From contig JAGDAM010000052.1 of the NCBI GenBank assembly GCA_017959485.1, forward strand, positions 1 to 11,791: a stretch of 11,791 nucleotides of DNA. The letters run 5' to 3'. Below the pieces are notes generated by a model, which saw only the letters and a list, made by a program, of their open reading frames with translations, had not been told where the DNA came from and searched no databases. The DNA comes from Clostridia bacterium (GTDB lineage Bacteria > Bacillota_A > Clostridia > Oscillospirales > CAG-272). Of this stretch, positions 1 through 6,857 are shown in pieces; the stretch's first letter is position 1; every line of letters begins with the position of its first letter. The position numbers were made by a program, and so were the translations under genes.

Positions 1-444
1 CGCCTCAAAAGAATCGCCGTAGGCGGCTCTGACCGCCGCCTCGGTACTGCCGATGGATATTCCCTCGGGAGTTTTTATATCGGGATCGGTGACCGAAATC
101 CAGAGTATGTAGTCACGGTCGCCGTCTGGATAGGTCTGAACGGTAAAGCCGCTGTAGACGAAGACTTTGTCGTATCCGATATAGGCGCAGCTTGCCGAAA
201 CTTCTTTAGAGACCGGTTCCCCGAGATAGGGCTCCGCGTTGGCGAAATCGCCGTGCGGCCTGATCGAGACCCTTCCGGTATTGAACCAGAAGGATTCTTC
301 GGTTACCGGCTGGGTCGAAGCGGTTCCGGTACTTGAAGCGGGGTCGTTGGTGAGAACTATCTCACCGCCGTTCTGTGAGCAGGAGCAGAGGGCGATGCAG
401 AGCGCCGCCGCGGCAACAAGCAATGAAATGATTCTTTTTACCAT
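1..444 (-). CDS. Putative lipoprotein, C-terminus cut by window edge
   Basis: The first 148 residues of an open frame that continues past the left edge. The N-terminus (MVKRIISLLVAAAALCIALC) is a short basic stretch followed by a hydrophobic core. It ends in L-C-S-C, a plausible lipobox with Cys22 as the lipidated residue, although Cys at -2 is unusual. A Gly/Thr/Ser linker follows, then a globular region rich in aromatic and beta-type residues. Near the edge (residues about 131-148) comes a G-S-T-E-x-x-V-x-x-x-Y-G motif, like the GxSxxxVxxxLG segments common in small secreted and lipoprotein domains. The start is supported by an AAGGA ribosome site at 453-457, 8 bases upstream. It is the fifth gene of the leftward operon, 33 bp after the SGNH gene. 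An export role on the outer membrane-facing surface is inferred; the function is unknown. Confidence 0.8.
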   Translation of the reverse strand, partial: MVKRIISLLVAAAALCIALCSCSQNGGEIVLTNDPASSTGTASTQPVTEESFWFNTGRVSIRPHGDFANAEPYLGEPVSKEVSASCAYIGYDKVFVYSGFTVQTYPDGDRDYILWISVTDPDIKTPEGISIGSTEAAVRAAYGDSFEA

Positions 445-477
445 ACCGTATATCCTTATTCTGATTGCTCTTAAGCT

Positions 478-1611
478 TTATTTCGCCGCGCTCTCCCGGG
501 CGCTCTTCCACGAGTCGGCGAGCTCGTCGTATTCAGCGGCGGCATCGGGATCGTCGCGCCGTCCGGTGAGCCGGCAGCGTTCCGCCAAAACACGCGCGAA
601 GTACCGGCTGATTTTTTCCGAACCGGTATCGTTGACGTGAAATCCTCCGTCGAAGGAATCGGTCGCGGGATCGAGTCCGGCTTCTTCGCACGCGGTGAAA
701 TCGAGATGACCCGGCTCACCCGGCGCGGGATTGCTCCAGCCGGGCGAACAGACGCGCGCGTCCTCTTCGCTCGTAAGATTGATATACAGAAGCGAATGCT
801 CGGCCGCGTACCGCTCCATCTGCTCTTCCCACTCGGGATACCACGGATACTGCCAGATGTTCGTAGGCATCTTGGCAATGATAAACTCGACTCCCCGCTC
901 GGCGCACGCCTCGCGCATCAGGTCAAGATACTCATAGCAAACTTCGGGGAAGGAGTAATCGAACACCATCGCCGGCGCCTGTTTCGAGGTGCGCGGCACC
1001 GTTCCGGTGTGCATCAGGTAGCCGTTGAAGCTTATTTTGTCGCGTGTAAACCAGTATTTGAAATCATCCGCCGTCAGCTGATTCCATCTGCCGTGATAAC
1101 GCAGAATCGGGAAGACGTAGGACGCGAGCGTCTCTCCCTCGGTCAGCGACAGTTTCGCGGCTTTCAGCTTGTATTTCGAGAGCCGCATACCGTCGAGCGT
1201 CAGGCGCGTGTACTCTTCTTTTCTGACCTGCCCGATCTTCATTTCGACCGCGTTGAAAACGACGGCGGCGGGTGTTTCGTATTCGAACGACTCAAGCATC
1301 ATATAATATGAATGCCAGATCAGCTGCTGCGACGAGCCCCTGACGTAGGAGGTTATTCCGCTTTCGTCCCAGATAGCCGCCGGATTGATCGCCTGATAAA
1401 ACTCGCAGTCGCCGAAGAAAAGGACGTCGTGATTCATCCCGGAGCCGTAATATTCGGCTACGAGACTTCCCTCGACTCCCCCGTCGGTCTCTTTGTCCAT
1501 GTACTTCGGAACGACAAGCGCCTGAAGCAGGAAGAATACGGCGGCGGAAATGAGAATAAACGCCGCTGCCGCGATGATCGCGGACAGTCTTTTTTTCAAG
1601 GATTCTTTCAT
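478..1611 (-). CDS. Membrane-anchored SGNH/GDSL-hydrolase-like protein (377 aa)
   Basis: One N-terminal transmembrane segment (about residues 10-33) precedes an extracytoplasmic domain. Residues 62-69 (DVLFFGDC) form the block I nucleophile loop of SGNH/GDSL-type proteins such as DltD and AlgX/AlgJ relatives, but with Cys69 where Ser is usual. RGSSQQ (91-96) and Asn120 could supply the oxyanion Gly and Asn. FDGGFHVNDTG (320-330) holds the C-terminal Asp321/His325 block. Family members are thought to act on acyl groups of envelope polymers; the substrate here is unknown. I chose the ATG at 1611, giving the hydrophobic N-terminus; a longer reading from 1794 would overlap the transglutaminase gene by 166 bp and adds an unlikely Arg-rich leader. 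The gap to that upstream gene is 17 bp. The ribosome site is weak (GGAC), suggesting translational coupling. No MBOAT acyltransferase partner is visible in the window. Confidence 0.85.
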   Translation of the reverse strand: MKESLKKRLSAIIAAAAFILISAAVFFLLQALVVPKYMDKETDGGVEGSLVAEYYGSGMNHDVLFFGDCEFYQAINPAAIWDESGITSYVRGSSQQLIWHSYYMMLESFEYETPAAVVFNAVEMKIGQVRKEEYTRLTLDGMRLSKYKLKAAKLSLTEGETLASYVFPILRYHGRWNQLTADDFKYWFTRDKISFNGYLMHTGTVPRTSKQAPAMVFDYSFPEVCYEYLDLMREACAERGVEFIIAKMPTNIWQYPWYPEWEEQMERYAAEHSLLYINLTSEEDARVCSPGWSNPAPGEPGHLDFTACEEAGLDPATDSFDGGFHVNDTGSEKISRYFARVLAERCRLTGRRDDPDAAAEYDELADSWKSARESAAK

Positions 1612-1628
1612 TCGCTTTTGTCCGCGGT

Positions 1629-3623
1629 TCAGCTGTAGTATTTTTCGGCAATCTGCGGCGTCGGGCAGATCACCTCGGTCGAAGGCGTGTACGCGTAAAT
1701 CGACCGGTCGAATTGGTAGTAGTGCGGCGCCGGATTCAGCTTGTCGTCTCTCCAGCGGGTATAAGCCGCGAGCTGTGAGTCGGTAAGCGCCCACGCCGGG
1801 ATCTTGAAGTCGCTGCGCATAGGCGTGCCGTCGAAATGATACCAGCGCGGGTTTACGGCGGTCCCGAGATTATATACAACCCAGAAATGCGTCCCGGCTT
1901 CGCTTCTCGGATTCCGCTCGACCAGATAAGCTTCGCATCCGAAATACTCGAGCGCCGCCTTAGCGACCGCGGCGAAACCGAAACAGTCCGTCTTGGCGGA
2001 ATTCGGTATCTTCGTCATCACCGAATACGCCTCCTTCATCCAGTCGTCGTGCTGGCTGTCGTTGGTGTAGTGTATCTGACTCCAGCTGTTCGCCGACAGG
2101 TAGGTATAGAGCGCCTGGATTTTTTCGGTAAGCGTCATCGACGGATTTGTCATGCGCCCGACGAATTTTGCGACCGCGACCCTGAAATCGGCGTCGGTAA
2201 AGAAGAGTTCACGGACGTAAAGTTCAAGTTCTACCGAGGAGCGGTTCCCCGAGGGATCCTCTGCGGTCACCGTAAACAGATATTTCCCCGCGGTCGTTTT
2301 GAAATTTGCTCCCGCGACGGGAGATCCGTTTACAATCCTTACGGGAGCCGACGCGGTCAGCGTCACCTTCCCTCCGCTGTTGTCCTTGGCGGATACGGCG
2401 TCGCGCCAGACGAGGTCGGCGTCGCCGATGGTAAAGTTGACCGTCTTGTTCAGCACCGTGATTACCGGCGGTTCGAAATCGGTCGATTCCTCGATTACCG
2501 TCTCGTAATAGGTGGTATTTCCGGACGTGTCGGACAGTTTGAGTCTGACCGGTATCGGAAAGTTCCCGTCGTTTACCGGAACCGGGTCATAGCTGACCGT
2601 CACGAAAGTGACGTCGCGTATATCCGAAAGGAAGACCGACGGGTCTTCGGGCACGGGATCGGTACGGAAAATCGACTGAGGATTCACCGTCGCGGTCGGG
2701 GCGACGGTATCGAGGACGGTCAGCGTGACCTCGTGCGTCTTTCCGCCAGACAGTATCTCGATGACGTAGGTTCCGGGCTGGGAGGTCTTTATCTGCGAAA
2801 CGTCGGTAAGATACTCGCCGGTTCCGCCGGTGCCTATGAAAGCCGAAACGTCGGGAACCGTCGATCCGCATTCGATCGTACGGCTGCTTACGATTACCGC
2901 GTCGGTGCCGATAACGTTGACCGACGACTCCACCTCAGTGACGTTGCCGCCTTCGTCGGTGATAACGACGGTGACGTTCCGCAGTCCTTCGGTCTCAAAA
3001 TCCGGCTTTGTCTTGAACTCGAAGCGAAGGTCGGTGGCGTCGGCGATATTCTTCAGGCACAGAGAAGGAAGAATGCTTTCTCCCTTCCGCACCGTCGCCG
3101 GTTCCGCCTCGGCGTAAGGCGCGACGGTGTCGCGCACCACGAGGACGGTGGAGTAGGTCTTTCCGTCGACCGAGATTTTTATCGGATAGGTGCCAACGTG
3201 CGAAAGTGAATAGGAGTTTCCAGGAGCGAACTCGGCGGAAACGCTCTTGTCAAGCAGAAAATCAGAGGCGCTGATGGATGCGCGCCCCGCTTCCGCGGTA
3301 ACCTTCGAAGCGAGGAAGGAAGGAGTGACTATCTTCGATCCGGCAATAACGAGGAGCGTGGTCATCAGCGCGAGGATTGCGGCGAGAAATATTATTACCA
3401 CCAGCAGTATCTTCGCGCCGGCCGACTTCGCGCCGCTTTTTTTCCTGCCGCGCTTGCCCGAAGCTCCCTGTCTGATCGGACGGGTGCGGGTCGCCTCAAG
3501 GTCTTCGGTCGAAGGCCGGCTGTAGTCGGGCGCCTCCCTGTCGGCGTACTCCCGCTTTTTCGGTTCGCGCTTTGCGCCGTTTCCGGTTCCGCCGTATTTT
3601 TTTCTGTAGTCTCTGTAATCCAT
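1629..3623 (-). CDS. Membrane-anchored Ig-like/transglutaminase-domain surface protein (664 aa)
   Basis: Residues 1-70 are a polar, Arg/Lys-rich cytoplasmic tail. One transmembrane helix follows at about 71-95, so the rest should lie outside the cell. Residues about 107-470 form roughly five tandem beta-sandwich (Ig-like, DUF5011/HYR style) units, marked by the repeated boundary motif DTVAP (165, 305) and FEPP (383). The C-terminal part is a transglutaminase-like (papain-fold) domain with a complete apparent triad: Cys547 in TDCFGFA, His579 in THFWV and Asp598 in YHFDGTP. Such bacterial proteins act as proteases, amidases or cross-linkers at the cell surface; the substrate cannot be read here. 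The ATG at 3621-3623 abuts the TAA of the upstream small gene, preceded by a modest AGG, so translation is probably coupled. The size fits multi-domain secreted transglutaminase-like proteins. Confidence 0.9.
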   Translation of the reverse strand: MDYRDYRKKYGGTGNGAKREPKKREYADREAPDYSRPSTEDLEATRTRPIRQGASGKRGRKKSGAKSAGAKILLVVIIFLAAILALMTTLLVIAGSKIVTPSFLASKVTAEAGRASISASDFLLDKSVSAEFAPGNSYSLSHVGTYPIKISVDGKTYSTVLVVRDTVAPYAEAEPATVRKGESILPSLCLKNIADATDLRFEFKTKPDFETEGLRNVTVVITDEGGNVTEVESSVNVIGTDAVIVSSRTIECGSTVPDVSAFIGTGGTGEYLTDVSQIKTSQPGTYVIEILSGGKTHEVTLTVLDTVAPTATVNPQSIFRTDPVPEDPSVFLSDIRDVTFVTVSYDPVPVNDGNFPIPVRLKLSDTSGNTTYYETVIEESTDFEPPVITVLNKTVNFTIGDADLVWRDAVSAKDNSGGKVTLTASAPVRIVNGSPVAGANFKTTAGKYLFTVTAEDPSGNRSSVELELYVRELFFTDADFRVAVAKFVGRMTNPSMTLTEKIQALYTYLSANSWSQIHYTNDSQHDDWMKEAYSVMTKIPNSAKTDCFGFAAVAKAALEYFGCEAYLVERNPRSEAGTHFWVVYNLGTAVNPRWYHFDGTPMRSDFKIPAWALTDSQLAAYTRWRDDKLNPAPHYYQFDRSIYAYTPSTEVICPTPQIAEKYYS

Positions 3624-3860
3624 TTAAGCCTGTTTCTTATAGAGATTGACGTTTCGCCCGATTCTGAGCGTCAGCCGCCCGGTTTCGGGATCGAAAGAGA
3701 GACCGTCCGCGGTCAGTTCCTCATCCCCGACGACTCTCAGGACGGCTTCCTCGCTTCCCTCCGGGAAGGTAGCGCCAAGCCCCGCGGCTGCTCCCGCCGG
3801 CATAAGCAGAAAAATGCTCTTCGCGTTGTATGATGAGATATCCGCTTCACGCACAGTCAT
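3624..3860 (-). CDS. Small hypothetical protein (78 aa)
   Basis: I do not recognise this protein. It fits exactly between its neighbours: its ATG is 2 bp after the aldolase stop, and its TAA is directly followed by the ATG of the transglutaminase gene. That tiling is the main reason to call it real. It has no signal peptide, membrane helix or Cys residues. The middle (residues about 17-32, FLLMPAGAAAGLGATF) is small-residue rich. The second half (about 33-78) looks like a two- to four-strand beta domain with an FDPETGRLTLRIG hairpin and a basic end (YKKQA). The ribosome site is weak, so it is probably translated by coupling to the aldolase gene. It could be a small cytoplasmic accessory protein or the remnant of a larger domain. 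Confidence 0.6.
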   Translation of the reverse strand: MTVREADISSYNAKSIFLLMPAGAAAGLGATFPEGSEEAVLRVVGDEELTADGLSFDPETGRLTLRIGRNVNLYKKQA

Positions 3861-3862
3861 GG

Positions 3863-4537
3863 TTAACGCACACCGCTTTCAGAAATAATCCGGAACGCCT
3901 CCCCGGCTTTTTCCGAGATCTCGGACGGCTCGCATCCGCCCTTCGGGAACATAAAGCTCCCTCCGCAACATACGACCTGCGGAAGCGCGAGATAATCTTT
4001 GATATTCGAGAGAGAAATCCCTCCCGTAGGCATAAACCTGACTCCCGGGAAGGGGCCGGACAGCGCCTTTATGGTCTTTATTCCGCCCGAGGCCTCGGCC
4101 GGGAAAAACTTTACGGTGTCGAGTCCCGCGTTAACCGCGCGGGTCAGCTCGGTGGCCGTCGCCACTCCCGGGAAGCAGGGGACGCCCCGTTCGATGCAGA
4201 GAGAAACGACTCCGTCGTCGAATCCCGGGCTGACGATTCCGTCGGCTCCGGCGAGCAGCGCCCTTTCGGCGGCAGAAGCGTCCAGAACGGTGCCGGCGAG
4301 AATGATGAAACCGGAGCCGAGCAGTCCCGCGCTTCTGGCGGCAACGGCGGCGGCTATGGCTTCAACGGCTTCGGGAGTGCGCAGAGTAATCTCGATAGCG
4401 GGCAGCCCCGCGTCCGCGAGCGCCCGGCAGACAGCCGCGGTATCGGCTTCCGGGCGTGCGGTATAAACCGGGACGAGCTTTACTTCCGCCAGTCTTTCGG
4501 TCAGTTTTTTATAATCAGACGATACTTCTTTTTTCAT
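3863..4537 (-). CDS. eda: KDPG/KHG aldolase family protein (224 aa)
   Basis: Cytoplasmic class I aldolase of the KDPG/KHG family. It cleaves 2-keto-3-deoxy-6-phosphogluconate (or a related 2-keto-3-deoxy or 4-hydroxy-2-oxo acid) to pyruvate plus an aldehyde, typically in Entner-Doudoroff or uronate catabolism. Visible motifs in order: LVPV (21-24); IEITLRT (48-54) with the catalytic Glu49 and phosphate-binding Arg53; AGTVL (81-85); IVSPG (101-105); VKFFPAEASGG (142-152) with Schiff-base Lys143; PTGGI (170-174) and GGSFM (192-196). Length matches the family (about 205-225). The ATG at 4537 is chosen over one at 4648 because a GGAGGA ribosome site lies 6 bases upstream and the conserved region starts soon after. 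It is the first gene of the leftward operon. No KDG kinase, dehydratase or uronate isomerase is in the window, so the true substrate is open. Confidence 0.93.
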   Translation of the reverse strand: MKKEVSSDYKKLTERLAEVKLVPVYTARPEADTAAVCRALADAGLPAIEITLRTPEAVEAIAAAVAARSAGLLGSGFIILAGTVLDASAAERALLAGADGIVSPGFDDGVVSLCIERGVPCFPGVATATELTRAVNAGLDTVKFFPAEASGGIKTIKALSGPFPGVRFMPTGGISLSNIKDYLALPQVVCCGGSFMFPKGGCEPSEISEKAGEAFRIISESGVR

Positions 4538-4539
4538 TT

Positions 4540-4557
4540 CCGTTCCTCCGGAAACGG
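4540..4557 (-). promoter_or_regulatory. Hairpin over the aldolase ribosome site
   Basis: On the minus strand the leader reads CCGTTTCCGGAGGAACGG. CCGTT pairs with AACGG, with room for two more pairs (U-G, C-G) and a four-base loop. The GGAGGA Shine-Dalgarno sequence (4544-4549) sits partly in the loop and partly in the 3' arm. This could dampen or regulate translation of the aldolase. It is small and may be accidental. Confidence 0.3.
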
Positions 4558-4651
4558 CGCTTGCGTGTCCGAGTATGCGTGTTTTTCCTTTGTTTCCGCA
4601 GGATAAAACGCGTTTTTGACAGCAGCCGCTTTTCACAAAAATCCACAAATA

Positions 4652-4680
4652 ATTATAACACCTGACGGCCTTTTTGTCAA
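4652..4680 (-). promoter_or_regulatory. Sigma-A type promoter of the aldolase operon
   Basis: The minus strand carries TTGACA (4675-4680), a 17-bp spacer, and TATAAT (4652-4657), both perfect matches to the vegetative consensus. It is extended by TG one base before the -10 box (GTGTTATAAT). Transcription should begin near 4645, leaving a leader of about 108 bases before the aldolase ATG. I found no clear riboswitch in that leader. Confidence 0.88.
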
Positions 4681-4704
4681 TATATTTGAATTGAAGAATG
4701 CAGG

Positions 4705-4733
4705 TGGACTAAATGTTGTAATTGTGATATAAT
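4705..4733 (+). promoter_or_regulatory. Sigma-A type promoter of the redox operon
   Basis: TGGACT (4705-4710, 4 of 6 matches to TTGACA), a 17-bp spacer, and a perfect TATAAT (4728-4733) preceded by TG plus one base (GTGATATAAT), an extended -10. The expected start is near 4740, giving a leader of about 30 bases before the GTG start at 4772. It lies back to back with the leftward promoter, the two -35 boxes 24 bp apart. Confidence 0.82.
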
Positions 4734-4755
4734 AGTGTTAAGGAAGCACTGTTGC

Positions 4756-4761
4756 AAGGAG
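4756..4761 (+). promoter_or_regulatory. Ribosome binding site deciding a GTG start
   Basis: AAGGAG lies 10 bases before the GTG at 4772. There is no in-frame ATG nearby upstream, and the next in-frame ATG falls inside conserved family sequence. This site is the evidence for a GTG initiation codon for the OYE-family gene. Confidence 0.75.
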
Positions 4762-4771
4762 AACGTTCGAA

Positions 4772-6100
4772 GTGTTCGCGAAATTCAGATATAAAAGCCG
4801 GGACGACGTCGAAAACGCCTGCCGCAAACTCGGCGTCTCGATACCGCTTGCCGAGGACACGTCCGTCCTGTCGTCCCCGGTATCCTTCTGCGGACGGATG
4901 CTGCCTAACCGGCTCGGATCGGCGCCTATGGAGGGAGCGGATTCCGAACCGGACGGAAGTCCGTCCGAACTGACGCGGAGGCGGTACCTGTCGCTGGCCC
5001 GCGGAGGCGCCGCTCTGATCTGGTTCGAGGCGGTCTCGGTCAGCGATGACTCGAGATCCTCCCGCGGACAGCTTTTCCTCCGCGAAGAGAACCTGTCACT
5101 GTTCGCGCGGCTTTGCGACGAAATCCGCGAAGAGGGCATACGGGCAAACGGATTTGCTCCCTTTCTCGTGATGCAGGCGAATCACTCGGGCAGATATGCC
5201 GACTCGGAACGCCCGCTCGTCGCCTGGTCGAATCCGTATCTTGAAAAGAAACGTAAATATACCGACCGGAACGTTGCCTCGGATTCCGAACTGCAGCGGA
5301 TCGAGGAACTGGAGGGAAAGGCCGCCCGCCTGTGCAGAACCGCGGGCTTCGACGCGATCGACGTAAAGGCCTGCCACGGTTATCTTTCGGCGGAACTGCT
5401 CTCGGCATATTTTCGCCCGGGAAAATACGGGGGAGATTACGACGGAAGGACGAGATTCTTCAAAAACTGCGTCGCGGCCGCCCTCGCCGAAGCGAATGAC
5501 GGTTTTTCGGTCACGTCCCGACTGGGAATATACGACGGATTTCCCTATCCTTACGGATTCGGAGCCGATCCCGCGGGAGGTCCCGATCCCGATCTGTCGG
5601 AGCCGATACGCCTCGTCGGAGAACTGCGGGACGCCGGAATCGGTTCTGTCTGCCTGACTATGGGCAATCCGTACGTCACGACTCACGTGACCCGCCCATT
5701 CAATTCCGGCCCATACCTGCCCGACGAGGATCCTCTCGAAGGAGTCGCGCGAATCTGCCGCGGAGTCGGAGAAGTTAAGCGCGCACATCCCGACGTGACG
5801 GTATTCTCTTCCGGCCCGAGTTTTATGCGCGGATTTGCCGGACAGTACGCGGCCGGAGCGATCGGGGAGGGCCTTTGCGACGGAATGCTCTTCGGACGCC
5901 TCTCTCTCTCGGACCCGTCGTTCGCGAACGACGTCCTCTCGTCGGGTGCGCCCGATCCGCGCCGGGTCTGCATCGGATGTGGCAAATGCGGAGAACTCAT
6001 CCGCGCGCATCTTCCGACCGGATGCGTCGTCCGCGATCCCGGTACCTATCTCGAATACTACCGCATATACGAAAGGAACAACCGGAATGGAACACACTGA
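4772..6100 (+). CDS. Old Yellow Enzyme-family FMN/Fe-S oxidoreductase, short form (442 aa)
   Basis: A TIM-barrel flavin enzyme of the NADH:flavin oxidoreductase/OYE family, 2,4-dienoyl-CoA reductase/enoate reductase branch; these reduce activated C=C bonds. Motifs in order: SAPM (50-53) and the GGAALIWFE strand (78-86); QANHSGRY (135-142), like the QLxHxGR segment; AGFDAIDVKACHGYL (191-205) with His202/Tyr204 in the substrate and proton-donor region; a YGG...R turn (219-226); SRLG (249-252); FGRLSLSDPSFAND (374-387), the FMN-phosphate region. An Fe-S signature follows: Cys400, Cys403, Cys406, Cys418 (C-x2-C-x2-C-x11-C). The protein ends soon after, so it lacks the C-terminal FAD/NAD(P)H domain of the roughly 650-670 aa members and must receive electrons differently. 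GTG start with AAGGAG. First gene of the rightward operon; its end overlaps the SDR gene by 14 bp. Confidence 0.9.
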   Translation: MFAKFRYKSRDDVENACRKLGVSIPLAEDTSVLSSPVSFCGRMLPNRLGSAPMEGADSEPDGSPSELTRRRYLSLARGGAALIWFEAVSVSDDSRSSRGQLFLREENLSLFARLCDEIREEGIRANGFAPFLVMQANHSGRYADSERPLVAWSNPYLEKKRKYTDRNVASDSELQRIEELEGKAARLCRTAGFDAIDVKACHGYLSAELLSAYFRPGKYGGDYDGRTRFFKNCVAAALAEANDGFSVTSRLGIYDGFPYPYGFGADPAGGPDPDLSEPIRLVGELRDAGIGSVCLTMGNPYVTTHVTRPFNSGPYLPDEDPLEGVARICRGVGEVKRAHPDVTVFSSGPSFMRGFAGQYAAGAIGEGLCDGMLFGRLSLSDPSFANDVLSSGAPDPRRVCIGCGKCGELIRAHLPTGCVVRDPGTYLEYYRIYERNNRNGTH

Positions 6101-6857
6101 CGTCTTCAGGGGAAAGACCGCGATAGTTACAGGCGGCTGCCGCGGAATCGGGAAAGCGGTGTCCCTCCGTCTCGGAGGCGACGGATGCAGAATAATTCTG
6201 TTTTCGACCAGAGGACGCGAAAAATACAGAGAGACGCTGAGCGAATTCGACTCGCTCGGCATCGAATACGATTATATTCAGGGCGGCATAGACTCCGCCT
6301 CCGACCGCGAACGGCTGCTCGCAGCGGCTGAAAAAAGCGGCGTCGATATCCTCGTGAACAACGCCGGAGTCGCACCCGAAGTCAGGCGCGACCTGCTCGA
6401 TATGACCGAGGAAAGCTTCGACCGCGTCGTGGGAATCAATACCAAGGGCACCTTTTTCCTGACTCAGGCAATCGCCCGTCTGATGATAAGCCGGGGCCGC
6501 GGCGGAAGGATCGTCAACGTTGGCTCCTGCTCCGCCGAGGTGTCGTCGGTAAACCGCGGCGAATACTGCGTCTCGAAGGCGGGCGTCGGGATGATAACAA
6601 AGCTCTTCGCAGACCGCACCGCGGCCGACGGAATAACCGTCAACGAAGTACGCCCCGGAGTCGTTTTCACAGATATGACGGCTCCCGCCAGGGAAAAATA
6701 CGAACGGCTGATATCCGAAGGTCTCTTCCCCATCCCGCGCGCCGGAACGCCCGAAGACGTCGCGTCCGCAGTCCGCTTCTTCTGTCTTCCCGAATCGGGA
6801 TATCTTACCGGGTCGGTCATCGACGTCGACGGCGGTTTTCACGTCAGGAGACTTTGA
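6087..6857 (+). CDS. Short-chain dehydrogenase/reductase, FabG-like (256 aa)
   Basis: A classical SDR with a Rossmann fold: NAD(P)-binding TGGCRGIG (15-22), NNAG (91-94), active-site Asn118, Ser147, Tyr160 and Lys164 (YCVSK), and the RPGVVFTDM loop (189-197). Length is normal for classical SDRs. It interconverts a ketone or aldehyde and an alcohol with NAD(P)H; the family name FabG-like says little about the substrate, and fatty-acid synthesis genes are absent here. After the Rossmann beta2 strand (about residue 40, LFSTRGR) Arg residues rather than Asp suggest NADPH preference, a tentative reading. The ATG at 6087 has AAAGGA (6072-6077) 9 bases upstream, and the first residues (MEHTDVFRGKTAIVTGG) are typical of the family start. 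It overlaps the OYE gene by 14 bp and its TGA abuts the next ATG, so the three enzymes are probably made together. Confidence 0.92.
   Translation: MEHTDVFRGKTAIVTGGCRGIGKAVSLRLGGDGCRIILFSTRGREKYRETLSEFDSLGIEYDYIQGGIDSASDRERLLAAAEKSGVDILVNNAGVAPEVRRDLLDMTEESFDRVVGINTKGTFFLTQAIARLMISRGRGGRIVNVGSCSAEVSSVNRGEYCVSKAGVGMITKLFADRTAADGITVNEVRPGVVFTDMTAPAREKYERLISEGLFPIPRAGTPEDVASAVRFFCLPESGYLTGSVIDVDGGFHVRRL

Noticed and set aside
1612..1794. Longer start for the SGNH-type gene
   Set aside because: It would overlap the transglutaminase coding region by 166 bp and add an Arg-rich leader ahead of the membrane helix. The ATG at 1611 gives a normal anchored N-terminus.
1836..3209. Long plus-strand open frame (457 aa) opposite the transglutaminase gene
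   Set aside because: It is antisense to a gene with clear domains and a catalytic triad. Its translation is Arg/Gly/Val-rich with no recognisable motif, as expected from reading GC-rich codons backwards.
4538..4648. Longer aldolase N-terminus starting at 4648
   Set aside because: That ATG lies at or upstream of the likely transcription start (near 4645), and the added residues are not family-like. The ATG at 4537 has a strong ribosome site.
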